A stretch of DNA of 39,677 nucleotides from JANNOG01 sp050329415. Lineage in GTDB: Bacteria > Actinomycetota > Actinomycetes > Actinomycetales > JBBAYJ01. How positions within the stretch are numbered: the stretch's first letter is position 1; each line of letters starts with the position of its first letter. The position numbers and the translations under genes are program-made. Under the pieces are notes generated by a model. It saw nothing but the letters and a program-made list of their open reading frames with translations. It was not told the DNA's origin and made no database searches. Of this stretch, positions 1-8,212 are shown in pieces. The stretch lies in assembly GCA_050329415.1 (NCBI GenBank), contig JBHJOS010000110.1:1-39677 (forward strand). Direction: 5' to 3'.

Positions 1-390
1 GACGAGGCGATCCTCGTCGAGCCCGAGGCCCGGCACACCGGCGAGAACATCACCCGCACCCGGACCCTGCTCGACGAGAAGGGCATCTCCGTCCGGTCGG
101 TCATCCTCATCACCCGGCCCTACCAACAGCGCCGGGCCTACGCGACCGCCGCGCACCACTGGCCCGGAATCGAGATCCTCACCTCAGCTCAGCCCCTGGC
201 CCTCGACGACTACGTGACCGCGATCGGCGACCCCGACCGGGTCGTGCACATGCTCGTCGGCGACACCCAACGCATCTGGGTCTATGCCGAGCAGGGGCAC
301 GCCATCCCGCAACAGGTCCCGGCTCACGTCCGCGCTGCCTACGACCGCCTCGTCACCGCGGGCTACACCCGTCGCCTCGTACCCGCGTAG
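1..390 (+). CDS. YdcF/DUF218-family protein, C-terminal part
   Basis: The reading frame is open from base 1 and ends with TAG at 388-390, giving 129 residues; the start lies off the window. The stretch around residues 8-22 (EARHTGENITRTRTLL) and the following ITRPYQQRRA match the DUF218/YdcF signature, in which an E-x-x-S/A-x-x-T-x-E-N block is followed by a strand ending in T-x-x-Y/H-x-x-R-A. YdcF-type proteins have a Rossmann-like fold and are linked to envelope or nucleotide-sugar chemistry, with no settled reaction. No membrane segment is visible in this part. The gene lies inside the probable integrated island that ends near 2290. The family call is fairly safe; the function is unknown. 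Confidence 0.75.
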   Translation, partial: DEAILVEPEARHTGENITRTRTLLDEKGISVRSVILITRPYQQRRAYATAAHHWPGIEILTSAQPLALDDYVTAIGDPDRVVHMLVGDTQRIWVYAEQGHAIPQQVPAHVRAAYDRLVTAGYTRRLVPA

Positions 391-435
391 GTCCCCGTCC
401 GAGCGCACTGCCGAATCCGGCTCTAGACCATCAAG

Positions 436-456
436 GCGCCGGCCTCCGGCCGGCGC
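436..456. terminator. GC hairpin between convergent genes
   Basis: A perfect 9-bp stem (GCGCCGGCC and its complement) with a 3-nt TCC loop lies between the stop of the YdcF-like gene (390) and the stop of the leftward HEPN-like gene (498). No T-tract follows, which is common in actinobacterial terminators. Its position suits a bidirectional terminator. Confidence 0.5.
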
Positions 457-497
457 GGCGGGCATGCGGCCTGGCGGCCGGTCCCGCCGCGCCCCGT

Positions 498-1046
498 CTA
501 CGGATACAGTTCGCGATTCAACTTACCGATGATGAACATCGTAGTTTCACCTAAGGCCGACCAAGATAGCGTGACCGAAATTCGGTCGGCGTCCTCACCC
601 CTGTGCTTCCTGTAGACGTCTTCGTCATTAAATATGAACTGACCGTTCCCTACGTCAAACCTTCCGTGCCCCAGACTATTCCGGAGTCGCCTGCCGATAT
701 CGTAGTCGTCGGAGCGGCGACCAGGGCCCACGATCCCCCCTCGATCCTCGATCCAGCGCTGCGTAACGACCGGCCAAGGGAAGGGCTCTCCCACGCGTCT
801 GTGCCGCTCGTGAAAATAGACCATGGTCGCGTATGCCATCGACAGCATGGTCCACTGATGCACTCGCGGCACCTCGCGAACGAAGCCATTGGCCCGCTCA
901 ACTTCTCGCAACTTTTCGTTCAACCACAGAGACTCGGCGCGCACTTCTTGCAGTTCCGCCGCGAGCCTCGCGTCGAGTAATGCGAGTCGAATGTCTTGCA
1001 TTACATCACGAAGCTCGCGCATTGCCTCGTTACTCCGCTCAGACAT
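498..1046 (-). CDS. HEPN-like protein, putative RNase-type domain
   Basis: This leftward gene encodes about 182 residues if it starts at the ATG at 1046. Residues 10-55 are charged and heptad-like (probable coiled coil). Residues 62-135 form a helical domain ending in the motif RNSLGH (R122 to H127), the R-x4-H signature of HEPN ribonucleases and HEPN-like proteins; a beta-rich tail (GQFIFNDEDVY) follows. It resembles the pEK499_p136-type HEPN family from memory. No MNT nucleotidyltransferase partner lies next to it, so it is not a classic HEPN-MNT pair. The DNA at about 500-1050 is clearly richer in A+T than its surroundings, a sign of recent transfer. No good ribosome-binding site precedes 1046, so the start is uncertain and could lie further upstream or at a nearby internal ATG. 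Confidence 0.6.
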   Translation of the reverse strand: MSERSNEAMRELRDVMQDIRLALLDARLAAELQEVRAESLWLNEKLREVERANGFVREVPRVHQWTMLSMAYATMVYFHERHRRVGEPFPWPVVTQRWIEDRGGIVGPGRRSDDYDIGRRLRNSLGHGRFDVGNGQFIFNDEDVYRKHRGEDADRISVTLSWSALGETTMFIIGKLNRELYP

Positions 1047-1426
1047 AAGCCAGGAGGCTACATGACCGCCGCCTGGATGATGTGCGTTTAAGAGAATCCG
1101 ATAGACAGACCCTCTGACGCGGGGCTCCGCCCCGGGCCCCGGCCCTCGCTCGGAGATGGGTGGGAGGGGCACCGGGTGGTCATCTCCTCGCCCCGGTCGA
1201 CCCGGGGGCGTCCCACACCGGCACTGACCACGCAAGGCCGAGCCGCTGCGCGGTGGCTGCGCCAGCCTTGCCCGGCCAGCACCGGCGCGGGACATAGAAG
1301 ATCGCCCGACGCGAGGAGATGACCACCAGAGGGCAGCCGTGACGGCTGACCGCCGCGTGCTGGGCCCCGCGTTCCTGTCGTGAGACATTGGGCATCGACT
1401 CACTAACACAGCGAGGAGGTGCACGG
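1047..1426. other. Intergenic stretch, no gene recognised
   Basis: This 380-base gap separates the leftward HEPN-like gene from the rightward small gene at 1427. It contains a short 5-bp hairpin at 1120-1134 (CGGGG and CCCCG around a 5-nt loop). Open frames cross it on the reverse strand, but they show no recognisable domain and run on antisense to the PIN gene. It should hold the divergent promoters; I see no convincing pair of hexamers. Confidence 0.4.
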
Positions 1427-1633
1427 ATGACCGAGGCCGCATCGAACCAGGTTCCCCCAGCACCGCGAGCAGACTTCGACGAGCAGGTCCGGGCATCAGA
1501 CGCCCGCCGGGCCGCCGCCGGGCTCGACCCGCTGTCGGAGGACGAGGCGATGGCGCTGGCCGTCGCCGAGGTCCGCGCCGTGCGCACCGAACGCGCCGAG
1601 CGGGCCGCCCGGACCCGGCGCCGCCGCGCGTAG
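1427..1633 (+). CDS. Small protein upstream of PIN toxin, putative antitoxin
   Basis: This 68-residue protein starts at the ATG at 1427, behind a strong ribosome-binding site (GAGGAGGTG at 1413-1421). The first 20 residues are Pro/Ala-rich. Residues 20-50 are acidic and helical (DEQVRASDARRAAAGLDPLSEDEAMALAVAEVRAV when read in sections). The tail from about residue 52 is strongly basic (ERAERAARTRRRRA). No known DNA-binding fold is recognised. Its place 62 bases before a PIN-domain gene, in the same direction, suggests the antitoxin of a type II pair. This assignment rests on context only. Confidence 0.55.
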   Translation: MTEAASNQVPPAPRADFDEQVRASDARRAAAGLDPLSEDEAMALAVAEVRAVRTERAERAARTRRRRA

Positions 1634-1683
1634 CCCAGGCCCCGAGGAGTCACCAAGCCGCAGAGCACGTCCGGGGCCATCGG

Positions 1684-1695
1684 TAGCGTTCCCGG
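1684..1695 (+). promoter_or_regulatory. Putative leaderless -10 element of the PIN gene
   Basis: The hexamer TAGCGT at 1684-1689 is followed by exactly six bases and then the GTG start at 1696; no ribosome-binding site is present. This spacing puts transcription initiation at or next to the start codon. It would let the toxin be transcribed separately from the gene upstream. Confidence 0.45.
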
Positions 1696-2130
1696 GTGCT
1701 CCGGGTCGTACTCGACGTGAACGTGTTCGTCGCGGCCCACCTCTCTCCCAGCGGCGCCCCCGCGCGCATCCTCCGCGCCATCGACACGGGACGGCTCCGG
1801 GTCATCGCCTCCCCCGACCTCGTGGCCGAGCTGGACGACGTCCTCCACCGCCCCAAGTTCGCCGCCCGCATCGACCCGGCCGCCGCCGACCGGACCGTCC
1901 TCGCCCTGCGCCGCACCGCCGAGATGCACTACCCCTCCTCGGTCGTGACCCCCATCACCCGCGACAGCGACGACGACTACCTCGTCCTGCTCGCCCGCCT
2001 CGCCCGCGCCGACGCCCTCGTCACCGGAGACCGCGACCTCCTCGACGCCGGCCTGCCCGACACCGACGTCCGGATCATGACGCCCAGCGCCCTGCTCGCC
2101 GTGCTCGACGACACAGCCCCGACGCCCTGA
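1696..2130 (+). CDS. PIN-domain ribonuclease, VapC-like toxin of the COG1569 type
   Basis: This 144-residue protein begins at a GTG and is nearly all PIN domain. The expected acidic residues are present: Asp7 and Asn9 in LDVNVF, Glu45 in DLVAELDDVL, Asp92-94 in SDDDYLV, and Asp112/Asp114 in TGDRDLL. These form the metal-binding pocket of PIN endoribonucleases. The layout (DxN start, an E in helix 3, D-x-D-D-x-x-L, then TGDxDLL) matches the 'putative toxin component, PIN family' group. Such toxins cut RNA (tRNA or rRNA sites in studied cases) and are neutralised by a protein made from the preceding gene, here probably 1427-1633. It lies close to the island end at 2249-2290. Confidence 0.85.
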   Translation: MLRVVLDVNVFVAAHLSPSGAPARILRAIDTGRLRVIASPDLVAELDDVLHRPKFAARIDPAAADRTVLALRRTAEMHYPSSVVTPITRDSDDDYLVLLARLARADALVTGDRDLLDAGLPDTDVRIMTPSALLAVLDDTAPTP

Positions 2131-2204
2131 CCGGGGCGCAACACACGCGCAACGGGACCCGCGAGAGACGGCAACGGCGGCGGGCACCGGGCGACGAGGA
2201 CGAG

Positions 2205-2222
2205 CACGTCACGAGGGACGTG
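2205..2222. repeat. Inverted repeat next to the attachment scar
   Basis: CACGTC at 2205-2210 and GACGTG at 2217-2222 form a perfect 6-bp inverted repeat around six bases, 26 bases before the tRNA fragment. Binding sites for integrase or excision factors commonly flank such scars, so this could be one; no direct support exists. Confidence 0.3.
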
Positions 2223-2248
2223 GACTCCGGCGGCGGCCCGTGCCGACC

Positions 2249-2290
2249 TTCACACCGAAGGGGTCGCTGGTTCGAACCCAGTACCGCCCA
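2249..2290 (+). mobile_element. tRNA-Val(CAC) 3' half: attachment-site scar of an integrated element
   Basis: Read 5' to 3', the segment gives an anticodon loop TTCACAC (2249-2255, anticodon CAC), the 3' anticodon strand CGAAG, a variable loop GGGTC, a T-arm GCTGG-TTCGAAC-CCAGT (2266-2282), the 3' acceptor strand ACCGCCC and the discriminator A (2290). CC follows at 2291-2292. The D-arm, the 5' acceptor strand (which would read GGGCGGT) and the 5' anticodon strand are absent: the bases before 2249 do not pair. A bare tRNA 3' half is the usual mark left when a tyrosine integrase inserts at a tRNA gene. The orientation puts the intact tRNA and the element to the left, consistent with the foreign-looking genes at 1-2130. 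The rest of 2131-2570 shows no gene. Confidence 0.75.
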
Positions 2291-2570
2291 CCCCAGGCGT
2301 CGCCTCGTCCTCCGGCCGCCGGTGCGGGCCACCCGGAACGGCGGCGCTACGGATGCAACCGCAGCAGACCCGCTGCGCTGGGCGTGAAGCCGCAGGCGTC
2401 GAGGGTAGAACGGCCGCAGGCGCTCCTCGAAGTCCACGTGCAGCCACTCGCATCCGGCGGTCCGGGCGCCGTCCCCAGCGGCCCCCCTGAACCGAACCGC
2501 GGCTGCTCTCGTATGCACGGACATCGCGGCGCCCGTCAGCGGGCACCGCCCCGTCCGTCAGGAGAAGCCC

Positions 2571-3389
2571 ATGCCCACGCTCGCCCCCACCCGCACCGCT
2601 GTCTCCGTCACCGCAGGCCTCGCCGTGGCCCTCGCCGTCGCGCTCTCCCCCGCTGCCGCGAGTGCCGCCGACCGCGTCATCGCCGGCACCCCCGGCCCGG
2701 ACCGCCTCATCGGCACCGCGGCCGACGACACGATCAACGCCCGGGGCGGTGACGACGTCGTCCGCGCCCGGGGCGGTGACGACACGGTCCACGGCGGCCG
2801 CGGCGACGACGTCCTCCGTGGCCAGCGCGGCGACGACACCCTCTCCGGCGGAAGCGGCCACGACGTCCTCGTCGGCGGCGCCGGCATCGACACCGTGACC
2901 GGTGGCCGCGGCCACGACACGGTCGTGTTCACCGGCGACCCGTTCGCCGGGGTGGACGTCTCCGCCCCGGGCCGCACGGTGGTCAACACCCCCGACGAGC
3001 TCCTCGACCACGATCTGCTCACGGAGACCCTGGTCCTCGACCGCGACGACCTCGACCTCCCGAAGGACCTCCTCGTCGTCAACGGCACCGTTCAGGACCT
3101 GTTCATCCAGGGCCTGTCCGGCACGGACGCCGACGTCGTCGTCCTGCAGGGCGCGGTCGGCAACGCGGGTGCGGCGGCGACCGCGATCGCCGACAGCGGC
3201 GCGGCCGAGGGGCCGGGCGTCTTCGTCTACTGGAACACGACCCTGCTGATCAACCGCGTCGTGTGGTCCCCCGACCTCGGGGACCCCGCGGCCGACATCG
3301 CGGTCCTCGGCAACCTGCGGGCCGTCGAGGGCCAGGCCGCGCTCGACACGCTGCCCGACGTGCCCCGGTCCGCCTTCGTCACCAGGTGA
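2571..3389 (+). CDS. Secreted RTX-repeat calcium-binding protein
   Basis: The protein has 272 residues and starts at the ATG at 2571 behind AGGAG at 2560-2564. A Sec-type signal peptide is clear: an N-terminal Arg, a hydrophobic core at residues 13-25, and ASA just before a likely cut after residue 32. Residues about 40-122 carry some eight nonapeptide repeats of the form GGxGxDxLx (GGDDVV, GGDDTV, GGRGDDVL, QRGDDTL, GGSGHDVL, GGAGIDTV, GGRGHDTV), the Ca2+-binding parallel beta-roll of RTX proteins. Residues 125-272 are acidic with no recognised domain. Classic RTX proteins leave by type I secretion with a C-terminal signal; a Sec signal instead is usual in actinobacteria. Role unknown, perhaps surface or matrix binding. 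Confidence 0.75.
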   Translation: MPTLAPTRTAVSVTAGLAVALAVALSPAAASAADRVIAGTPGPDRLIGTAADDTINARGGDDVVRARGGDDTVHGGRGDDVLRGQRGDDTLSGGSGHDVLVGGAGIDTVTGGRGHDTVVFTGDPFAGVDVSAPGRTVVNTPDELLDHDLLTETLVLDRDDLDLPKDLLVVNGTVQDLFIQGLSGTDADVVVLQGAVGNAGAAATAIADSGAAEGPGVFVYWNTTLLINRVVWSPDLGDPAADIAVLGNLRAVEGQAALDTLPDVPRSAFVTR

Positions 3390-3486
3390 CCCACCCGCGC
3401 CGACCCGGAGGCGGCCCGCCGCGATGCGTGGCCGCCCCCGTGTCGGGGTCGCGCCCAGCGGCGGCGACTGCGAAGGTTTGGGCCAT

Positions 3487-5721
3487 ATGGAGATCTGGCC
3501 CGGCAGGAGCTACCCCCTCGGCGCGACCTTCGACGGGTCGGGCACCAACTTCGCGGTCTTCAGCGAGGTGGCCGACAAGGTCGAGCTGTGCCTGCTCGAC
3601 GACGCCCGCCGCGAGCGGCGGCGCATCCCGCTGCCCGAGGTGGACGGCTTCGTGTGGCACGGCTACCTCCCCGGCGTCCAGCCCGGGCAGCGCTACGGCT
3701 ACCGCGTCCACGGTCCCTGGGACCCCGAGCGCGGCCTGCGCTGCAACCCGAGCAAGCTCCTGCTCGACCCCTACGCCAAGGCGGTCGACGGGATGGCCGA
3801 CGGCGACGAGTCGCTGTTCAGCTACCGCTTCGGCCGTGACGACCAGCGCATGCAGCGCCTGGACTCCCGGGCGCACACCATGTACTCGGTCGTGGTCAAC
3901 CCGTGGTTCGACTGGGGCCACGACCGCTCGCCCCACCGCGGCTACCACGAGACCGTGGTCTACGAAGCGCACGTCAAGGGGATGACCCAGCGCCATCCCG
4001 GGATCCCCGAGCGCCTGCGCGGCACGTACGCGGGGATGGCGCACCCGGTGATGGTCGACTACCTGCTCGGGCTCGGAGTGACGGCGGTCGAGCTGATGCC
4101 CGTCCACCAGTTCGTCCACGACTCGCACTTGCAGGCCAAGGGCCTGCGCAACTACTGGGGCTACAACACCATCGGGTTCTTCGCCCCCCACAACGAGTAC
4201 GCCGCCGCCGGCCAGCGCGGCCAGCAGGTCCCCGAGTTCAAGGCCATGGTGAAGGCCCTGCACGAGGCGGGCATCGAGGTCATCCTCGACGTCGTCTACA
4301 ACCACACGGCCGAGGGCAACCACATGGGCCCGACGCTGTCGTTCCGGGGACTGGACAACGGCGCGTACTACCGGCTCGTCGACGACGACCAGGCCTTCTA
4401 CTTCGACACCACCGGCACCGGCAACAGCCTGCTCATGCGCCACCCGCACGTGCTGCAGCTGATCATGGACTCACTGCGCTACTGGGTGACGGAGATGCAC
4501 GTCGACGGCTTCCGGTTCGACCTGGCCGCGACACTGGCCCGGCAGTTCCACGAGGTCGACCGGCTGAGCGCGTTCTTCGACCTGGTGCAGCAGGACCCGG
4601 TCGTCAGCCAGGTCAAGCTCATCGCCGAGCCGTGGGACGTCGGCGAGGGCGGCTACCAGGTGGGCGGCTTCCCGCCCCTGTGGTCGGAGTGGAACGGCCG
4701 CTACCGCGACACCACCCGCGACTTCTGGCGCTCGGAGCCGGGCGCCGTCGGCGACTTCGCCTCCCGCCTGGCCGGTTCCTCGGACCTCTACGAGCACACC
4801 GGTCGCAAACCCATCGCCAGCATCAACTTCGTCACCGCGCACGACGGCTTCACCCTGCGGGACCTCGTGTCGTACAACGAGCGCCACAACGACGCCAACG
4901 GCGAGGGCGGGGCCGACGGCGAGAGCCACAACCGGGCGTGGAACTCCGGGGTCGAGGGCGGGACCGAGGACCCGGGCGTCCTCGCGCTGCGGCGACGACG
5001 GACGAAGAACTTCGTCGTCACGCTCATGCTGAGCCAGGGGGTGCCGATGCTGCTGCACGGCGACGAGATCGGGCGCAGCCAGCGCGGCAACAACAACGTC
5101 TACTGCCAGGACAACGAGCTGGCCTGGATCGACTGGGACCTGTCGGACGAGTCCGAGCACCTGCTCGAGTTCACCCGTCGCATCATCGCGCTGCGCAAGG
5201 GGCACCCGGTCTTCCGTCGCCGCCGCTTCCTCGGCGGCGACGTGAAGGGCCCACGCGGGGTCGGCGACATCGCCTGGCTGCGCGCCGACGCCCAGCCGAT
5301 GACCGAGCGCGACTGGCAGGACCCCTACACCCAAGCCGTCGCGGTCTTCCTCGACGGCCTCGCCATCGCCGAGACCGACACCCGCGGGGTCCCCATCCGT
5401 GACGACTCGTTCCTGCTGGCGTTCAACGGCTCGGCGCAAGGTGTGACGTTCACGGTCCCCGGCCAGCCCTACGGCGAGGCGTGGCACGTCATCGTCGACA
5501 CCGCCGACCCCGACCACCTCCCGCCCCGGACGTACGCGTACGTGGCGAGCCGCACGGTCGGAGTCAAGGCCGAGACCGCGACCCTGCGGGCCGGCCTGCG
5601 CGTCGTCGCGGCCGGTGAGCAGCTCGACCTGCCCGACCGCTCGCTCGTGGTGCTGCGCCGGATCGACGACCCGGCGACCGGGGCCGCCACCGCCTCGCCC
5701 GGTCTGGTGCCCCTCGCGTGA
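3487..5721 (+). CDS. treX: Glycogen debranching enzyme (isoamylase type, GH13)
   Basis: This 744-residue enzyme hydrolyses alpha-1,6 branch points in glycogen, releasing linear malto-oligosaccharides for treY. An N-terminal CBM48-like domain (SYPLGATFDGSGTNFAVFS) precedes a GH13 barrel. The four conserved regions are present: DVVYNH (Asp268), GFRFDLA (nucleophile Asp345), IAEPWD (acid/base Glu381) and TAHDGF (Asp453). The start at 3487 is preferred because family members begin close to the WPGRSYPLGA motif and GAAGG-like purines lie about 10 bases upstream. The stop overlaps the treY start in a GTGA. Position in the treX-treY-treZ operon favours the name treX over glgX; the protein family is the same. 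Confidence 0.93.
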   Translation: MEIWPGRSYPLGATFDGSGTNFAVFSEVADKVELCLLDDARRERRRIPLPEVDGFVWHGYLPGVQPGQRYGYRVHGPWDPERGLRCNPSKLLLDPYAKAVDGMADGDESLFSYRFGRDDQRMQRLDSRAHTMYSVVVNPWFDWGHDRSPHRGYHETVVYEAHVKGMTQRHPGIPERLRGTYAGMAHPVMVDYLLGLGVTAVELMPVHQFVHDSHLQAKGLRNYWGYNTIGFFAPHNEYAAAGQRGQQVPEFKAMVKALHEAGIEVILDVVYNHTAEGNHMGPTLSFRGLDNGAYYRLVDDDQAFYFDTTGTGNSLLMRHPHVLQLIMDSLRYWVTEMHVDGFRFDLAATLARQFHEVDRLSAFFDLVQQDPVVSQVKLIAEPWDVGEGGYQVGGFPPLWSEWNGRYRDTTRDFWRSEPGAVGDFASRLAGSSDLYEHTGRKPIASINFVTAHDGFTLRDLVSYNERHNDANGEGGADGESHNRAWNSGVEGGTEDPGVLALRRRRTKNFVVTLMLSQGVPMLLHGDEIGRSQRGNNNVYCQDNELAWIDWDLSDESEHLLEFTRRIIALRKGHPVFRRRRFLGGDVKGPRGVGDIAWLRADAQPMTERDWQDPYTQAVAVFLDGLAIAETDTRGVPIRDDSFLLAFNGSAQGVTFTVPGQPYGEAWHVIVDTADPDHLPPRTYAYVASRTVGVKAETATLRAGLRVVAAGEQLDLPDRSLVVLRRIDDPATGAATASPGLVPLA

Positions 5722-8198
5722 CGGGGGTCCCGCTGCCGACGGCCACCTACCGGCTGCAGGTCCAGCCCGCCTTCGATCTCGCGGCGGCGGCCGACGTGGT
5801 CGCCTACCTGGCCGATCTCGGCGTCTCGCACCTGTACCTGGCTCCGATCCTGCAGGCGGCGCCCGGGTCGGTCCACGGCTACGACGTCGTCGACCACGCC
5901 CGGGTCAGCGCCGACCTCGGGGGGCGGCCGGCCCTGGACCGCCTGGCCGCCGCCGCCCGCGAGCACGGGCTCGGCATCGTCCTGGACGTCGTCCCCAACC
6001 ACATGGCGGTGCCGACCCCGCTGTGGCACAACCGCGCCCTGTGGTCGGTGCTGCGGGACGGACCGGGGTCGCCGTTCGCCGCCTGGTTCGACATCGACTG
6101 GTCCGTCCCGCACCGGGCCGTCCTGATGCCGGTCCTCGGCTCCCGCATCGGCCAGGTCCTCGACGCCGGGGAGCTGAGCGTCGAGGAGGCCGAGATCCCG
6201 GCCGGACCGGACGGCGCGCCGGTCACCGAGCGGATCCTCCGCTACCACGAGCACGTCCTGCCGGTCCGGCCCGGCACCGGCGATCTCCCGCTGCCGCTGC
6301 TCGTCGACCGCCAGTGGTACCGGCTGGCCCACTGGCGGGTCGCCGCGGAGGAGCTGAACTACCGCCGGTTCTTCGACGTCGACACCCTCGCGGCGGTCCG
6401 GGTCGAGGACCCGGCCGTCTTCGACGCGACCCACGCGGTCCTGCTGGACCTGTTCCGGGACGGCGTCGCCGACGGCTTCCGGATCGACCACCCCGACGGG
6501 CTCGCGGATCCCGGCGGGTACCTCGCGCTGCTGCGGGACCGGGCCACCGGAGCGGGCGGGCGACGCCCCTGGATCGTCGTCGAGAAGATCACCGAAGGCG
6601 ACGAGGAGGTCCCCGGGGACTGGGCCTGCGACGGGACCACCGGCTACGACGCCCTGCGGCGGGTCACGGGCATCCTCACCAACCCGTTCGCCGCCGCCGA
6701 GCTCCACGGCCTCCACACCGACCTGGCGGGCGACGAGGCGGATTCCTTCGAGGCGATCGCGGAGCAGGCCAAGCGCGAGGTCGTCGCCGACGTCCAGTAC
6801 GCCGAGGTGCAGCGGCTGGTCGACCTGCTCGTCGACGTCTGCCACGACGACGTCCGCCTCCGCGACCACACTCGCCGGGGCCTGCACGAGGCCGTGATCG
6901 AGCTGCTCGTGGCGATGGACCGCTACCGCGCCTACGTCGTCCCGGGGGAGCCCACGCCCCCGGAGAGCGTGGCGGTCGTCGAGGCCGCCGCCGCCCGCGC
7001 CCGCGAGCACCTCGCCCCGGAGCGGTCCGACACCCTCGACGTCGTCGTTCACCTGGTCCTCGGCCGGGACCCGAGCGACGACCCCCGCCGCCGCGAGCTC
7101 GTGGTCCGCTTCCAGCAGACCTGCGGGCCGGTGATGGCCAAGGGCGTCGAGGACACCGCGTTCTACCGCTGGCACCGCCTCGTCGCCCTCAACGAGGTCG
7201 GCGGCGACCCGACCAGGCTCGGGTCCTCCGCCGAGGAGTTCCACGCCGTCAACGCCCGCGTCGTCGAGCGACGGCCGGCGACCATGACCACGCTCACGAC
7301 GCATGACACGAAGCGGTCCGAGGACGCCCGCGCCCGGCTGCTCGCCGCCGTGGACGAGCCCCGGCTCTGGGTCGAAACGGTCCGCGGCTGGCACGAGGCC
7401 GCCGCCGGGCACCGCGTCGACGGGTTCCCCGAGGGCAGCACCGAGTACCTGATCTGGCAGACCCTCGTGGCCGCCTGGCCACTGGACGGCGACCGCCTCG
7501 TGGGGTACCTGCTCAAGGCGGTGCGGGAGGCCAAGCGTCACACCTCGTGGACCGCCCCGGACGAGTCGTACGAGGCCGCCGTCACCGGGTTCGCCCGGGC
7601 GGTCCTCGACGACGGGACCCTCCGGGCGTCGGTCGAGGGGTTCCTCACCCGCATCGCACCGCGGGTCCGCACGATCGTGCTCGGCCAGAAGCTGCTGCAG
7701 CTCGCCATGCCCGGGGTGGCGGACGTCTACCAGGGCAGCGAGCTGGTCACCACGTCGCTCGTCGACCCGGACAACCGGCGTCCGGTCGACTACGCCGAGC
7801 GCCGGCACCGGCTGGCCCGCCTGGACGCCGGCGGCGCCGCGGCGGACCTGGACGACGAGAAGCTGCTGGTGACGTCCCGTGCGCTGCGCCTGCGCCGGGA
7901 GCTGCCGGACGCCTTCCGGGGGCCCCGGTGCCGGTACTGGCCGGTGCCGGTGTCGTCCGGCGGCGCCGTGGCGTTCGGCCGCGGCACCGTCGACGACGAC
8001 CGGCCCTCGGTGGTGGCCCTGGCGACGTGCCGGCCGGCGGACCTGGAGCGCCACGGCGGCTGGTCCGACCACGTCGTCGTGCTGCCCGAAGGGTCCTGGG
8101 TGGACGTCGTCGCCGGGCGTCCGACATCCGGCGGATCCGTGCCGCTGCAGGGCATCCTCGAGGCGATGCCCGTCGCGCTCCTGCGCCGGATCGACTGA
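5718..8198 (+). CDS. treY: Maltooligosyl trehalose synthase
   Basis: This 826-residue GH13 enzyme isomerises the reducing-end alpha-1,4 bond of malto-oligosaccharides to an alpha,alpha-1,1 bond. The product is maltooligosyl trehalose, made in the cytoplasm. The family opening TYRLQ-x-F-L and YLxxLGVSHLYLAPI is present at residues 9-45. The catalytic regions follow: DVVPNHM, GFRIDHPDGL (nucleophile Asp257), VVEKI (Glu289), and the late THDTKRSED motif typical of TreY. Its GTG start overlaps the treX stop by 4 bases, so translation is probably coupled. The length fits the actinobacterial family (about 750-830). Confidence 0.95.
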   Translation: MTGVPLPTATYRLQVQPAFDLAAAADVVAYLADLGVSHLYLAPILQAAPGSVHGYDVVDHARVSADLGGRPALDRLAAAAREHGLGIVLDVVPNHMAVPTPLWHNRALWSVLRDGPGSPFAAWFDIDWSVPHRAVLMPVLGSRIGQVLDAGELSVEEAEIPAGPDGAPVTERILRYHEHVLPVRPGTGDLPLPLLVDRQWYRLAHWRVAAEELNYRRFFDVDTLAAVRVEDPAVFDATHAVLLDLFRDGVADGFRIDHPDGLADPGGYLALLRDRATGAGGRRPWIVVEKITEGDEEVPGDWACDGTTGYDALRRVTGILTNPFAAAELHGLHTDLAGDEADSFEAIAEQAKREVVADVQYAEVQRLVDLLVDVCHDDVRLRDHTRRGLHEAVIELLVAMDRYRAYVVPGEPTPPESVAVVEAAAARAREHLAPERSDTLDVVVHLVLGRDPSDDPRRRELVVRFQQTCGPVMAKGVEDTAFYRWHRLVALNEVGGDPTRLGSSAEEFHAVNARVVERRPATMTTLTTHDTKRSEDARARLLAAVDEPRLWVETVRGWHEAAAGHRVDGFPEGSTEYLIWQTLVAAWPLDGDRLVGYLLKAVREAKRHTSWTAPDESYEAAVTGFARAVLDDGTLRASVEGFLTRIAPRVRTIVLGQKLLQLAMPGVADVYQGSELVTTSLVDPDNRRPVDYAERRHRLARLDAGGAAADLDDEKLLVTSRALRLRRELPDAFRGPRCRYWPVPVSSGGAVAFGRGTVDDDRPSVVALATCRPADLERHGGWSDHVVVLPEGSWVDVVAGRPTSGGSVPLQGILEAMPVALLRRID

Positions 8199-8212
8199 GA
8201 GAGGACGCGCGC

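Noticed and set aside
1180..2187. Reverse frame over the PIN gene (335 residues)
   Set aside because: It is antisense to the PIN domain with intact acidic residues, and contains no domain of its own.
2741..2930. DNA tandem repeat between 2741 and 2930
   Set aside because: The repetition follows the RTX nonapeptides of the encoded protein; it is not a separate DNA element.
2075..3011. Long reverse-strand frames over 2075-3011 containing GTGFEPATPS and VLGSNQRPL-type peptides
   Set aside because: These peptides are the well-known antisense translations of tRNA 3' halves; they mark the tRNA fragment at 2249-2290 and are not proteins.
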